Below are positions 1-8,938 of a DNA stretch of 43,341 nt, one piece after another. Source of the stretch: Fluviicola sp. (GTDB taxonomy: Bacteria > Bacteroidota > Bacteroidia > Flavobacteriales_D > Crocinitomicaceae). The stretch covers positions 4,276 through 47,616 of the forward strand of contig NVXP01000031.1 of assembly GCA_002733985.1 (NCBI GenBank). Direction: 5' to 3'. The notes below the pieces were generated by a model. The model was not told the origin of the DNA, searched no databases, and saw only the letters and a list, made by a program, of their open reading frames with translations. Position 1 is the first letter of the stretch. Each line of letters starts with the position of its first letter. A program made the translations under genes and the position numbers.

Positions 1-819
1 ATTCAATTGTGTGATTCCTAGTCCAATCACAGAAATTCCAATCACTGCATAGATGTAAAATGCTTTTCTCCAAGGGAAATGACGGAGGAAAAATGGAAGC
101 AAAATCAGTGGAACGAGTTTTATTTGAACTGCGAGGGCAAAAATGAGTGCTCCGAGCAATAGGCGAGAAGTAAATAGGAAGTACAAGGCAATGAACAACA
201 AAGAAAGCATGACGCCTTCAAAGTGGACGTTCCCGGTACATTCGATAACAAACAAAGGGTTCAAAAAGACAATCCATAATCGTTTTGGATTAACCTTGAA
301 ATGAATGAGCAATTTTCGAAGGTAAAAAACGCCCGCTAATTCCGTCAAAACGATGAGCAATTTCATCACGAAAACATTAACCGGAATAGAAGAGGAGAGT
401 GCTGTGGATGCGATAAAGTACGCTTGATTCACAGGAGGGTAACACGAATAATTTTTCCTTGATAAATCCGAAACTCCGGCATACACTTCTTGCATGTATG
501 TCGATTTCATGAAAGCTTCGTCCGTTAAGTCTTGCGGTTTGAAGTCAAAAGGATTGATTCCTAACCAAGTGATTTCGCCGTCCCATAAAAACCGAAAATA
601 GTCATCCGAAAGATTCGGAACGTAAAGCATCGAAACAACTTGAGCACCTAGTGCAATGAAGGCAAGGTGTTTGAACGAGAATCTTGACTCTTCCCGCAGC
701 AACAAAACATAGGAGACGAATGCAAGCGTGTAGAAAACAGCGATGAACGCAAAGTTGGTGCGGTCAGCTTGCCAATTGACTAGAAAGATGGAAGAAATAA
801 AGCAAAGGATGATCCCCAT
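1..819 (-). CDS. GT-C type membrane glycosyltransferase, partial (C-terminus beyond window)
   Basis: The reading frame is open from position 819 to the window edge (273 codons), so only the N-terminal part is present. The translation is strongly hydrophobic with several membrane segments. An early loop reads DDYFRFLWDGE followed by GINPFDFKPQ, the acidic signature of the first large loop in polyprenol-phosphate-dependent GT-C mannosyl/glycosyltransferases (MptA/B, GT87-like). It therefore probably moves a sugar from a lipid-phosphate donor to an envelope glycan on the outer face of the inner membrane. The ATG at 819 lies 28 bp after the stop of the upstream GT2; a TTG directly after that stop (846) is an alternative start. 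The neighbouring DPM1-like GT2 could make its lipid-linked donor (inference). Acceptor and exact sugar are unknown. Confidence 0.75.
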   Translation of the reverse strand, partial: MGIILCFISSIFLVNWQADRTNFAFIAVFYTLAFVSYVLLLREESRFSFKHLAFIALGAQVVSMLYVPNLSDDYFRFLWDGEITWLGINPFDFKPQDLTDEAFMKSTYMQEVYAGVSDLSRKNYSCYPPVNQAYFIASTALSSSIPVNVFVMKLLIVLTELAGVFYLRKLLIHFKVNPKRLWIVFLNPLFVIECTGNVHFEGVMLSLLFIALYFLFTSRLLLGALIFALAVQIKLVPLILLPFFLRHFPWRKAFYIYAVIGISVIGLGITQLN

Positions 820-846
820 TCGCCATATTGCTCCCGAACTTTTCAA

Positions 847-2715
847 TTAAGCATTTTTGTTTGCGTGGCGAATTTCTGCAACCGCATAGAAGAAGACCAA
901 ACCGTATCCAATTGTAAGCATCAAGTGGAATGGAACCATCCCAATATCGCCATAAATTGCACGATTGATCATCGTATATCCGAACAATAAGAACAAAAAT
1001 CCTTCACCAAAATTCACCAATGAAAGTCGTTTCTTATCGTACTTGTTTCCTTTGAATTCACTTTTCTTGTTCACGTTGAATTTCGGTGTTCGAACAAATG
1101 AACTCTTAATTCCCATGTATCCTTCAATTACAGCAACTGAATTGTTCAAGGCTAATCCCATGGATACGATCAAGAACATGATGAAACGTCCAAGGAAGGT
1201 AAAGAATGATACAAAGATGTTTTTTCCGTCTTTGTCTCTATATGAATGCCAATAGTAATACGCTAAGAAAACAGTACTAATTAAGGCAAATGCTCCATAC
1301 TGCAACCAATTGTTTAAATCAGAGAAACTATCCTTGATGTGCAAAATTGGCAATGTCAATAATGACAAGAACAAGATGAAGATGAATACAGATGAATTAA
1401 ACAAGTGAGACAAACCGTGAATACGATCGCCTATTTTCACTCCTTTTGTCGTTGCAATGCGTTTCCACATTTTGATGAAACATTCTGCTCCACCTTTCAT
1501 CCAACGGTGCTGCTGAGATTTCAAAGCAGACATTGTAATAGGTAATTCAGCAGGCGCGACAACGTGCTCAAGGTATCTGAATTTCCATCCTTTCAATTGT
1601 GCACGGTAACTTAAATCAAGATCTTCTGTCAAGGTATCATGTTCCCATCCACCAGCATCAGCGATACATTCTTTTCTCCAAATTCCACCAGTTCCATTGA
1701 AGTTGATGAAGTGTCCCGAAGCTGTACGTCCTCCTTGCTCAATCGCAAAGTGTCCATTCAAACCAAAAGCTTGAAGCTCTGTGAGCATTGAGTATGACTT
1801 ATTAATGTGTCCCCATCGTGTTTGAACAACTCCTACTTTATCATTGTCGAAGTGAGGCATTGTTCTTTGAAGGAAATCTGGATCTGGAACGAAATCGGCA
1901 TCGAAAATTGCGATGAAATCTCCTTCAACTTGATCCATAGCGTCATCTAGTGCACCAGCTTTGTATCCTGTGCGATCTACTCGGTGAATGTGCTGAATGT
2001 TAATCCCGCGGGCCTTAACTTCTGCTACTTTCTTCGCGATCACATCTTTTGTTTCATCCGTAGAATCATCCAAAACTTGAATCTGTAATTTGTCAGCAGG
2101 ATAATCGAATGCAGCGATCGTTTCAATAATTCGATCAGCAACATACAATTCATTGAACATCGGTAATTGAATGGTCACCTTTGGTGTGTTCTCCGGATCG
2201 TACTTTGGTTCTGTATCAATTGCTGCTTTTTTCTTTTTGCGATTCCGAACATAAGCGATAGCAAGGGTAAGTTGTAGAATACTGTAGAATAAGATAAGTA
2301 CAAGACACCCGAAGTAGAAAATCATGATGATCTTAGAAACGAAATGCGACCAGTAGTGTTCTTGATCTCCACTGTCACCCCAATTCCACATCCACGAAAC
2401 TTTTGGGCTGAGTGAAAAATCTAAATTTGGCTTGTGCGTTTCAGTTACTTCGAAATCAAACGGGTCTTTAACATAATCCTTATCTGTTACAACGAGGGAA
2501 TATTCTCCAACCGGAGTCTTTCTGAAAGAGTATTTACCGTCATCATTTGTTTCGGTAACATAGGACTTTCCAGTTTCTTTGTTTGTGATTGTAATCTCAA
2601 CTCCATCTTGCTCACTTCCAGTTTTTTCGTCGGTGACGATTCCGCCAAACGACTGCGTTTGGGCAAACATTTGAAGAGGGAGAATAATTAGTCCGATCAG
2701 GGTCAATATACGCAT
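847..2715 (-). CDS. Membrane GT2 family glycosyltransferase (cellulose-synthase-like) with exported N-terminal carboxypeptidase-regulatory-like domain
   Basis: 622 residues. Residues 1-19 are a signal peptide ending in MFAQ; about 22-103 form a CarboxypepD_reg-like beta-sandwich (GGIVTDEKTG..DGKYSF..VGEYSL); a membrane segment at about 128-154 is followed by KKKK. The GT2 catalytic domain spans about 175-410 with DD (216-217), FDADF (271-275, metal-binding DxD), TED (363-365, catalytic base) and QQHRW (401-405, QxxRW acceptor/processivity motif). More membrane helices follow at about 441-460, 470-488, 503-528 and 568-612. Known for the family: such enzymes polymerise or transfer sugars on the cytosolic face of the inner membrane. 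The N-terminal domain would sit in the periplasm, an arrangement I do not regard as usual for GT2 enzymes. First gene of a run with the GT-C gene. Product unknown. Confidence 0.85.
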   Translation of the reverse strand: MRILTLIGLIILPLQMFAQTQSFGGIVTDEKTGSEQDGVEITITNKETGKSYVTETNDDGKYSFRKTPVGEYSLVVTDKDYVKDPFDFEVTETHKPNLDFSLSPKVSWMWNWGDSGDQEHYWSHFVSKIIMIFYFGCLVLILFYSILQLTLAIAYVRNRKKKKAAIDTEPKYDPENTPKVTIQLPMFNELYVADRIIETIAAFDYPADKLQIQVLDDSTDETKDVIAKKVAEVKARGINIQHIHRVDRTGYKAGALDDAMDQVEGDFIAIFDADFVPDPDFLQRTMPHFDNDKVGVVQTRWGHINKSYSMLTELQAFGLNGHFAIEQGGRTASGHFINFNGTGGIWRKECIADAGGWEHDTLTEDLDLSYRAQLKGWKFRYLEHVVAPAELPITMSALKSQQHRWMKGGAECFIKMWKRIATTKGVKIGDRIHGLSHLFNSSVFIFILFLSLLTLPILHIKDSFSDLNNWLQYGAFALISTVFLAYYYWHSYRDKDGKNIFVSFFTFLGRFIMFLIVSMGLALNNSVAVIEGYMGIKSSFVRTPKFNVNKKSEFKGNKYDKKRLSLVNFGEGFLFLLFGYTMINRAIYGDIGMVPFHLMLTIGYGLVFFYAVAEIRHANKNA

Positions 2716-2744
2716 GAGTCGCTTTTGGATTTATTTCAATTTGG

Positions 2745-3434
2745 TTAAAATCGATACTTGAAAACGGCAAATATAATCTTTATTCCCGCAAGTACAGTTC
2801 CTTTTATAGTACCACTTACTTTAGATACGCCTATGCGCTTTTTGTAGTTTACTGGCACTTCGCAAAAATTCATTTTGTGTTTGGCTGCTTTGATTTGCAT
2901 TTCTATTGTCCAACCATATGTTTTATCAGACATTTTCAGTTGTTCCAATGATTCAGCTTTAATTGCACGAAATGGTCCAAGATCCGTAAATCGAGCGCCA
3001 TAGAACAAACGAATTAATTTCGTTGCTAACCAATTTCCAAATATTTGCTGTGGAGTCAATGAGCCTTTTTCTCGTTTTCCCAAAACGCGCGAGCCAATCA
3101 CCATGTCCATGTCCGTTTCGAATATTGGTGCAAGGACGTCTGGAATTTCTTGCGGGTAGTCTGAGTAATCGCCATCAAGAAAGACAACAATCTCAGTATT
3201 GAGTTTCTTACTGTGCTCAATTCCTTTCAAACATGCCCAACCGTATCCACGTCGTGGTTCATCTAATACAATGGCTCCGGCTTTTTTTGCGACCTCAACC
3301 GTTGAATCATTCGAATTGTTATTGACAACGATCACATGTTTCACAAGGGATCGTGGAATATCGTCGACAACTTTCCCAATGGATTGTTCTTCGTTGTAAG
3401 CAGGAATTATAACGGTAATAATTGGTTTTGACAT
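2745..3434 (-). CDS. GT2 family glycosyltransferase, dolichyl/polyprenyl-phosphate mannose synthase-like
   Basis: 229 residues, soluble, no signal peptide. The N-terminus VTVIIPAYNEEQSIGKVV is the GT2 nucleotide-binding opening. VVNNNSNDST and DEPRRGYGWACLKG follow, and VFLDGDYSDYP carries the metal-binding acidic cluster. Length and motif order fit DPM1-type enzymes (about 230-250 residues without the C-terminal membrane tail), which transfer a hexose from GDP- or UDP-sugar to polyprenyl phosphate. It lies 29 bp upstream of the membrane GT2 gene, in the same direction as the GT-C gene. A plausible joint role (inference) is that this enzyme makes a lipid-linked sugar that the GT-C protein uses outside the membrane. 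Sugar identity cannot be read from sequence. Confidence 0.8.
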   Translation of the reverse strand: MSKPIITVIIPAYNEEQSIGKVVDDIPRSLVKHVIVVNNNSNDSTVEVAKKAGAIVLDEPRRGYGWACLKGIEHSKKLNTEIVVFLDGDYSDYPQEIPDVLAPIFETDMDMVIGSRVLGKREKGSLTPQQIFGNWLATKLIRLFYGARFTDLGPFRAIKAESLEQLKMSDKTYGWTIEMQIKAAKHKMNFCEVPVNYKKRIGVSKVSGTIKGTVLAGIKIIFAVFKYRF

Positions 3435-3456
3435 GAATTCTTTTTGCTCCGCGAAA

Positions 3457-5223
3457 TTAAGAATTCAATTTCACACCATCCTTGGTAATAAGCAACGGAT
3501 TTGAATCAAAACGACCTTCTTCTGGTCCATTTTCCAATTTTAAAACACCACGTGGACAAACTGCAGAACAAACACCACATCCTACGCAACTTGCACGAAC
3601 GATGTTTTCTCCCTTTTGAGCGTATGCACGAACGTCAATTCCTTGTTCACAATACGTCGAACAGTTTCCACATGAAATACATTGTGCTCCGTTCGTCGTA
3701 ATTCGAAACTTAGATTTGAATCGTTGGATAATTCCCATGTATCCTGCCATTGGACATCCGAATCGGCACCAAACGCGATTTCCAAGTAAAGGGTAGAACC
3801 CAACACCAATTACACCAGCAAACGCTGATCCAACTAAGAATCCATATACTTTCTTGATGCTTCTACTGTTTACACTGAAGATATCTTTCACCCCACCGAA
3901 GTATCCGAAGGATAAAGCTCCAGCGATAAGAAGTAAGATGATTGTTCCAACGAGTAAAAGTGGGTGACGTCGTTTCCAGTAAAGAAGTCCTCCTCCAATC
4001 GCCGAAAGAACCAATAAGAAGATCATTGAATAGAAAAACATGGGTGTGGTGATCGTGATGAAGGAGAGTTTGTAATCTTTCCCAGAGAAATACGGCCACA
4101 ATGATGCCACTGTCATTAAGAGAACAAAGACCATAACTGAATGGACGACCCAACGTTCAATTTGCCAAGAAGAACGCGTTTTTGAAGACAATTGTCGGAA
4201 TGAATCACCAGCAGTTTCTGCTAATCCACCGCAACCACAAACCCATGAGCAATACCATCGTTTACCGTAAAAGTAGGTGAAAACAGGCGTCACAATTAAG
4301 AAGAGGATCAATCCCCAGAAGAAATAGAAGGTTCCAGAAACTCCGTTTTGACTCATCGCATCCAATTGGTACGATTCAGTGATGTAGTAATTCAAAGGCC
4401 AAATTTGCTTGAGATCTTTCCCGAAATATCCTTGGTAATCGTTAAATGCTTCCAGAATATGAGGAATAGCATAGGCGAACAATACTTGAAATATAATTAC
4501 GGAAATTGTTCGAATAACTTGGTAGCGATTGTGTCTATATTTATAGATGAACTTAATTCCTAAGAAGAAGATCAAGAAAGTGTAGACCGTCCCATAAAGG
4601 AACCATTGACTCGCTTTTCCTCCAGTTAATAAATATGATAGTGGATCAAACATGCTAATTAATCCACTTAAAGAATCTGCAAACCAATAGAGTTGAATGT
4701 AAAACAAAGTCAAAACAATTCCTGATACCCAACCGAGTAATCCTCGTCCCGTTAACGTGTTGAACCAAACATGGTTGTTCTTGATGCCTCTGGTATGTCC
4801 GCCATAAAGTCCGTAGGTGTTGATCAAAATCCCTGCTGCCATCAAACTAAATGACAACCACAAAAACAAGGTATGTGCCCCCGTTATTACTCCTGTCCAG
4901 GCCAGTACAAAAATGCTAAATCCTGCAGCTCCGAGAAAGAGACCAAATTTCTGAACTCTGTTTGTATGCATCGAGAAAATGCTGGAGATCGAGAAATGAT
5001 GGTGCTCGTAAGTGAAAATAAATGATCCAAGTAGTTGCAAGGCAAAAGAACCGAAAACAACAAGATTAAAATTTTCCTTGTAGCTAGCTTTATCATATAG
5101 ACTTAAGCGAATAAGTTCAGCAAGGCCTAATATTCCAAGAATGAAAAGAAAAACACCAACTTTCTTAAAAATTGATAATGCTTGGGTTTCCTTCCCAGCG
5201 ATTGAATGGTTTGTAGATTCCAT
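3457..5223 (-). CDS. Polytopic membrane 4Fe-4S ferredoxin protein (NosR/NapH/RdxA-like)
   Basis: 588 residues with about ten predicted membrane segments (for example 22-40, 53-71, 95-112, 118-138, 161-180, 207-226, 238-257, 299-318, 362-378, 396-415, 422-442, 460-480). Cysteine motifs resemble NapH/NosR-type proteins: YCSWVCGCGG (C325, C329, C331), CRFGCP (C486, C490), and two 4Fe-4S ferredoxin motifs near the C-terminus, CISCGNCSTYC (C515-C525) and CVGCGVCSAVCP (C546-C556). The family moves electrons between quinol and periplasmic or cytosolic partners. The start codon lies 3 bp after the stop of the upstream FAD oxidoreductase, so the two are co-translated and probably form one electron-transfer module. 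No nos, nap or cco genes are nearby, so the terminal acceptor is unknown. Confidence 0.8.
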   Translation of the reverse strand: MESTNHSIAGKETQALSIFKKVGVFLFILGILGLAELIRLSLYDKASYKENFNLVVFGSFALQLLGSFIFTYEHHHFSISSIFSMHTNRVQKFGLFLGAAGFSIFVLAWTGVITGAHTLFLWLSFSLMAAGILINTYGLYGGHTRGIKNNHVWFNTLTGRGLLGWVSGIVLTLFYIQLYWFADSLSGLISMFDPLSYLLTGGKASQWFLYGTVYTFLIFFLGIKFIYKYRHNRYQVIRTISVIIFQVLFAYAIPHILEAFNDYQGYFGKDLKQIWPLNYYITESYQLDAMSQNGVSGTFYFFWGLILFLIVTPVFTYFYGKRWYCSWVCGCGGLAETAGDSFRQLSSKTRSSWQIERWVVHSVMVFVLLMTVASLWPYFSGKDYKLSFITITTPMFFYSMIFLLVLSAIGGGLLYWKRRHPLLLVGTIILLLIAGALSFGYFGGVKDIFSVNSRSIKKVYGFLVGSAFAGVIGVGFYPLLGNRVWCRFGCPMAGYMGIIQRFKSKFRITTNGAQCISCGNCSTYCEQGIDVRAYAQKGENIVRASCVGCGVCSAVCPRGVLKLENGPEEGRFDSNPLLITKDGVKLNS

Positions 5224-5226
5224 AAA

Positions 5227-6555
5227 TTATGCAGGGATTAATTTTTGCCACCATTTGCGTTTAGCGACAATGATATTCGTTCCAAATTCTTTATTGAATT
5301 GACCAACGATATCCGATTCATATGTAGTGTAAAATTCTGGGTCGAAGTTGGCTGATTTCAAATCTCTCAAGACTTCTTCGATTGTGGCTTCTTTTGTGAG
5401 CCAAGCATTAAATACAAGGTGACGTAAACGCACACCAAAGTTGTTGATTCCAATAAAACGACGCGTTGTTGAATCAAAGACAAAGTGAAGGAGAATCTCT
5501 TCTTTCGGATGTTGGTAAACGAATTTCGTTCGACCTTCTGGCATGTTACTCAGTACATCCCCATACGTTTGGTATTCGATCTCAAAGAATTTTGCTGAGT
5601 TGAACCAGTATCCTGGACTGTATTCAGCACGGTTTCCTGTGATTGTATGAGCTAATGTTTCACCCATAAATTTCCCCGTGTACCAAACTTGTTCAATTGG
5701 TCGACGACCATGAACCGGTTCAATAAATTCAGCACAATCTCCAATTGCATAAACATCTTTCACTGAAGTCTCCAAGAATCGATTGATTAAAATTCCACGA
5801 TTCGTTTCGATTTTACTCTCTTTAATGAAGTTGATATTCGGTGAAACTCCTGCTGTTAATCCTACAAATTGGCAATCAATTCTTTCACCTTTCTTTGTCG
5901 TGATTCCTATCGCAGAATTTGTATCGTCAACGTGAATTTCATCCAATTCCTCACCATAATGCATGTGCAGTCCATGGTGCTTTTTGAAATGTTCCATGAT
6001 GAAATTAGAATCTTCCTCAGGAAGAACGCCGCTCCAGAATCGATCTTCTCGAACCAAGAAATGAACCTCAATGTGTCGGGTCAGCAACATTTCTGCCATC
6101 TCAATACCAATTAATCCACCACCGACAATTACGGCACGCTTAATTCCTTTGGTATTGGCTTCCATGTCTTCCAAATCTTGCTTGGAATACAATCCTTGAA
6201 CGCGATTTGCATCTTGTCCTTTCCAACCAAATTTGTTCGATTTAGAACCCGTTGCCAAGATTAATTTATCATAGCTGATTGATTCATTGTTGGAGCAGAG
6301 TATTGTCTTCGTATCCGTATCGATGGATTGAACAAATGTCTGCTTGAGATCAATGCGGTTTTCCGGCCAAAAATGAGCTTCATACGGTTGCGTATGCTCA
6401 AACTTCATATGCCCCATGTAAACATACATGAGAGCTGTTCTGGAAAAGAAGTATTTTGACTCAGAGGATATGATGGTTATTGGTTCGTCGCTTTTCTTTC
6501 GAATGTTACGAGCGGCTGTTACGCCTGAAATTCCGTTACCAATAATTATGATCAT
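5227..6555 (-). CDS. FAD-dependent NAD(P)-disulfide-type oxidoreductase
   Basis: 442 residues. The N-terminus MIIIIGNGISGVTAARNI is the FAD-binding Rossmann GxGxxG. A second dinucleotide motif, IVGGGLIGIEMAEML, lies at about 145 and would bind NAD(P)H. VYAIGDCAEF at about 270 is the conserved FAD-contacting ATG/GD motif. The fold matches the nitrite reductase/rubredoxin reductase/ferredoxin reductase-like group, with an extra C-terminal segment of about 130 residues. There is no CxxxxC redox disulfide, so it is not a thioredoxin reductase. It is the first gene of a tight pair with the membrane 4Fe-4S protein, which suggests that it feeds NAD(P)H electrons into that protein (inference). Physiological substrate unknown. 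Confidence 0.8.
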   Translation of the reverse strand: MIIIIGNGISGVTAARNIRKKSDEPITIISSESKYFFSRTALMYVYMGHMKFEHTQPYEAHFWPENRIDLKQTFVQSIDTDTKTILCSNNESISYDKLILATGSKSNKFGWKGQDANRVQGLYSKQDLEDMEANTKGIKRAVIVGGGLIGIEMAEMLLTRHIEVHFLVREDRFWSGVLPEEDSNFIMEHFKKHHGLHMHYGEELDEIHVDDTNSAIGITTKKGERIDCQFVGLTAGVSPNINFIKESKIETNRGILINRFLETSVKDVYAIGDCAEFIEPVHGRRPIEQVWYTGKFMGETLAHTITGNRAEYSPGYWFNSAKFFEIEYQTYGDVLSNMPEGRTKFVYQHPKEEILLHFVFDSTTRRFIGINNFGVRLRHLVFNAWLTKEATIEEVLRDLKSANFDPEFYTTYESDIVGQFNKEFGTNIIVAKRKWWQKLIPA

Positions 6556-6678
6556 ATTTCGTCAGTTTAGCACAAGATAGTCCTTTTGACGAAAAAGTGG
6601 TTTGAGGCTTACAAAATAGTTGAATTGTTCTTTTTTTGTTAGAAACACCCTGCTAATTGGGAGAAGTTAAAACGGATA

Positions 6679-7107
6679 TTAGTCTGTTTTCCATTCCTTG
6701 TAGTCGAACTTTTCCTTGTCAACGATAAGGGTTAATCTGCTTCCATCATCACTGATCTTGAAGCCAATTTTCACGAAAAGTTTCTCTTCAGGTAGATCTA
6801 GCTCACATGGTTCGTTGATGTCCAAGTATAAATACTTCGTGTCGAGACTAATTGTGAAGTAAGTAGGACAGGCAAAGCCATAGTCTTCCATTTCAAAAGG
6901 TGCCATCATTGACCCTTTTGATCCATCAGCAATTAGAAAGAAAAATTGTTGGGGCATTCCTGCCATAGGAGCACCACCATTTTTTCCGTCAACAGATTCC
7001 CATAATTTATCGAGAGGACTATCAGAGATTAAAAAACTTCCTTCCTTTTGAGAAAACCCAAATTGTACATTAAGGGCAATCGCAAGCAGAAGGATGAGCT
7101 TTTTCAT
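6679..7107 (-). CDS. Small secreted protein of unknown function
   Basis: I choose the ATG at 7107 (142 residues, MKKLILLLAIALNVQFGFSQ) over the upstream ATG at 7122, because it gives a clean signal peptide (cleavage after about residue 19) and begins 5 bp after the accA stop. The mature part of about 122 residues has no motif I recognise. It contains an acidic, beta-rich pattern (FFFLIADGSKG, FTISLDTKYLYLDINEPCELDL) and two cysteines. The distance to accA suggests readthrough from that gene. It may be periplasmic or surface-exposed; no lipobox is present. I do not recognise the family. Confidence 0.65.
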   Translation of the reverse strand: MKKLILLLAIALNVQFGFSQKEGSFLISDSPLDKLWESVDGKNGGAPMAGMPQQFFFLIADGSKGSMMAPFEMEDYGFACPTYFTISLDTKYLYLDINEPCELDLPEEKLFVKIGFKISDDGSRLTLIVDKEKFDYKEWKTD

Positions 7108-7112
7108 AGAGT

Positions 7113-8066
7113 CTATTTCCAAACACCTCGTTTCGAGAATGCTTCAATTCGGTTGTTGATACGATCTTCGGGCTTAATATCTTTCAACTCAGCCAAATAT
7201 TTCTTGATGTTGTTCTTTACGATTTTGAACGTTTTGTCGTGATGTCTGTGTGCACCTGCCATTGGTTCTTTGATGACATCATCAACGATTCCAAGACGTT
7301 TCATATCTGAAGAAGTCAGTTTCAAGGCTTCTGCAGCGATTTCTTTGTAATCCCATGAACGCCATAGAATAGAAGAACATGATTCTGGAGAAATTACAGA
7401 GTACCACGTATTGTCAAGCATTACTACTTTATCACCAACACCTATTCCAAGTGCTCCACCAGAGGCACCTTCACCAATCACGATGCAGATTACAGGAACC
7501 TTCAAACGCATCATTTCATAAATATTACGAGCAATTGCCTCACCTTGTCCGCGTTCCTCAGCTTCTAAACCTGGGAATGCACCTGGAGTGTCAATTAATG
7601 TAACAATTGGTTTGTTGAATTTCTCAGCCAATCGCATTAAGCGCAATGCTTTACGATATCCTTCAGGATTTGGCATCCCAAAATTACGGAACTGGCGCAT
7701 TTTCGTGTTTACACCTTTCTGTTGACCGATAAACATAACCGTTTCACCATCAAGAAGTCCGAATCCACCAACCATGGCTTTATCATCCTTAACATTTCTG
7801 TCACCGTGTAATTCTTGAAATTTACCTCCTGTGATACCGTTGATGTACGCTAGTGTATACGGACGATCTGGGTGTCTTGAAAGTTGGACTTTCTGCCAAG
7901 GAGATAAACCTGAGAAGATCTCTTTTGTCCGTTTTTTCAATTTCTCTTCGAGTTCGATAATCTTATCGGTCATGTCCACTTCCGTGTTTTCACCGATTTC
8001 CTTTGTTTGAAGGATTTGGTCTTCCAATTCTTTTAAAGGTTCTTCGAAATCTAAATAAGTCGCCAT
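7113..8066 (-). CDS. accA: Acetyl-CoA carboxylase carboxyltransferase subunit alpha
   Basis: 317 residues, the usual length for AccA. Conserved stretches: [22 protein letters not shown] near residue 50; [45 protein letters not shown]; and the oxyanion/CoA-binding [15 protein letters not shown]. The alpha subunit pairs with AccD to transfer CO2 from carboxybiotin to acetyl-CoA, the first committed step of fatty acid synthesis, in the cytosol. It is transcribed divergently from ispE across 61 bp. On its strand, TAACTTTC about 30 bp before the start is one base off the Bacteroidota -7 box. AccD is not in the window, as is common in this phylum. Confidence 0.95.
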   Translation of the reverse strand: MATYLDFEEPLKELEDQILQTKEIGENTEVDMTDKIIELEEKLKKRTKEIFSGLSPWQKVQLSRHPDRPYTLAYINGITGGKFQELHGDRNVKDDKAMVGGFGLLDGETVMFIGQQKGVNTKMRQFRNFGMPNPEGYRKALRLMRLAEKFNKPIVTLIDTPGAFPGLEAEERGQGEAIARNIYEMMRLKVPVICIVIGEGASGGALGIGVGDKVVMLDNTWYSVISPESCSSILWRSWDYKEIAAEALKLTSSDMKRLGIVDDVIKEPMAGAHRHHDKTFKIVKNNIKKYLAELKDIKPEDRINNRIEAFSKRGVWK

Positions 8067-8115
8067 AGCTGTGCATATTTGAGGGGCGAAAGTTACAAAA
8101 ATTGTTTAGTTGTTT

Positions 8116-8123
8116 TAACTTTG
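8116..8123 (+). promoter_or_regulatory. Probable -7 box for ispE
   Basis: TAACTTTG matches the Bacteroidota primary sigma -7 consensus TAnnTTTG and ends 4 bp before the ispE ATG. The transcript would begin at or very near the start codon, so ispE may be leaderless or use a very short leader. No clear TTG lies 19-21 bp upstream, so support is partial. Confidence 0.35.
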
Positions 8124-8127
8124 AAAG

Positions 8128-8925
8128 ATGATATTATTTCCTCCTGCGAAGATCAATCTGGGTTTGAAGGTGTTAAAAAAGCGCTTGGATGGTTACCACG
8201 AAATCGAAACATGCATGCTTGCAATTCCGATGTCGGATGTGTTGGAAATATCTCCATCGGCTGAGTTTGTCTTCAAACAAACTGGAATTAAAGTAGATGG
8301 GGATCAGGAATCGAATTTGTGTGTTAAGGCTTTTCGCTTATTTCAAAATCGGTACGATATTCCCAATGCCTATATTCATTTACGCAAACAATTACCAATG
8401 GGTGCTGGATTAGGAGGAGGTTCTGCTGATGCGTCGTATGTTCTGAGAGGATTGAATTCCTTGTTTGAGCTTGGATTATCGGATGATCAATTACGAGAAA
8501 TGGCTTCAGAGTTGGGGAGTGATTGCCCTTTCTTTATTACAGACAATGCTCAAATCGGCAGGGGGCGTGGAGAGGTTCTGACAGATATTAACCTTGATTT
8601 GAACGGTTATTATTTGAAGATAATCAACCCTGATATTCATGTTGGAACAAAAGAAGCATACGCAGGAATTATTTTTCCAGATCCATCAAATAGGGTTGAT
8701 GAAGTGCTTCAACAAGGAATCGAAGAATGGAAAGGCCTTTTGAAAAATGATTTTGAAGCCTCAATATTTGAGCGTTACCCAGTTATAGGAGAGTTGAAAG
8801 ATCAATTATACACTGAGGGTGCCGTTTATGCATCCATGAGTGGAAGTGGATCCACAGTTTTTGGAATATTTGAAAACAAACCTGAAATCACAACGAATTA
8901 CTTCGAGCGAGTTTTGGAACTTTAA
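8128..8925 (+). CDS. ispE: 4-diphosphocytidyl-2-C-methyl-D-erythritol kinase
   Basis: 265 residues, GHMP kinase family. PPAKINLGLKV at residues 5-15 is the substrate-binding opening. LPMGAGLGGGSADASY at about 88-104 is the ATP-binding glycine-rich loop. SMSGSGSTVFGIF near the C-terminus is GHMP motif III. The enzyme phosphorylates CDP-ME in the non-mevalonate (MEP) isoprenoid pathway, so this organism makes isoprenoids by that route. Slightly shorter than E. coli IspE (283), normal for Bacteroidota. It is a single plus-strand gene whose end faces the end of the FG-GAP gene 13 bp away. The start is supported by the -7 box just upstream. Confidence 0.95.
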   Translation: MILFPPAKINLGLKVLKKRLDGYHEIETCMLAIPMSDVLEISPSAEFVFKQTGIKVDGDQESNLCVKAFRLFQNRYDIPNAYIHLRKQLPMGAGLGGGSADASYVLRGLNSLFELGLSDDQLREMASELGSDCPFFITDNAQIGRGRGEVLTDINLDLNGYYLKIINPDIHVGTKEAYAGIIFPDPSNRVDEVLQQGIEEWKGLLKNDFEASIFERYPVIGELKDQLYTEGAVYASMSGSGSTVFGIFENKPEITTNYFERVLEL

Positions 8926-8938
8926 TTATTCAGTAGGA

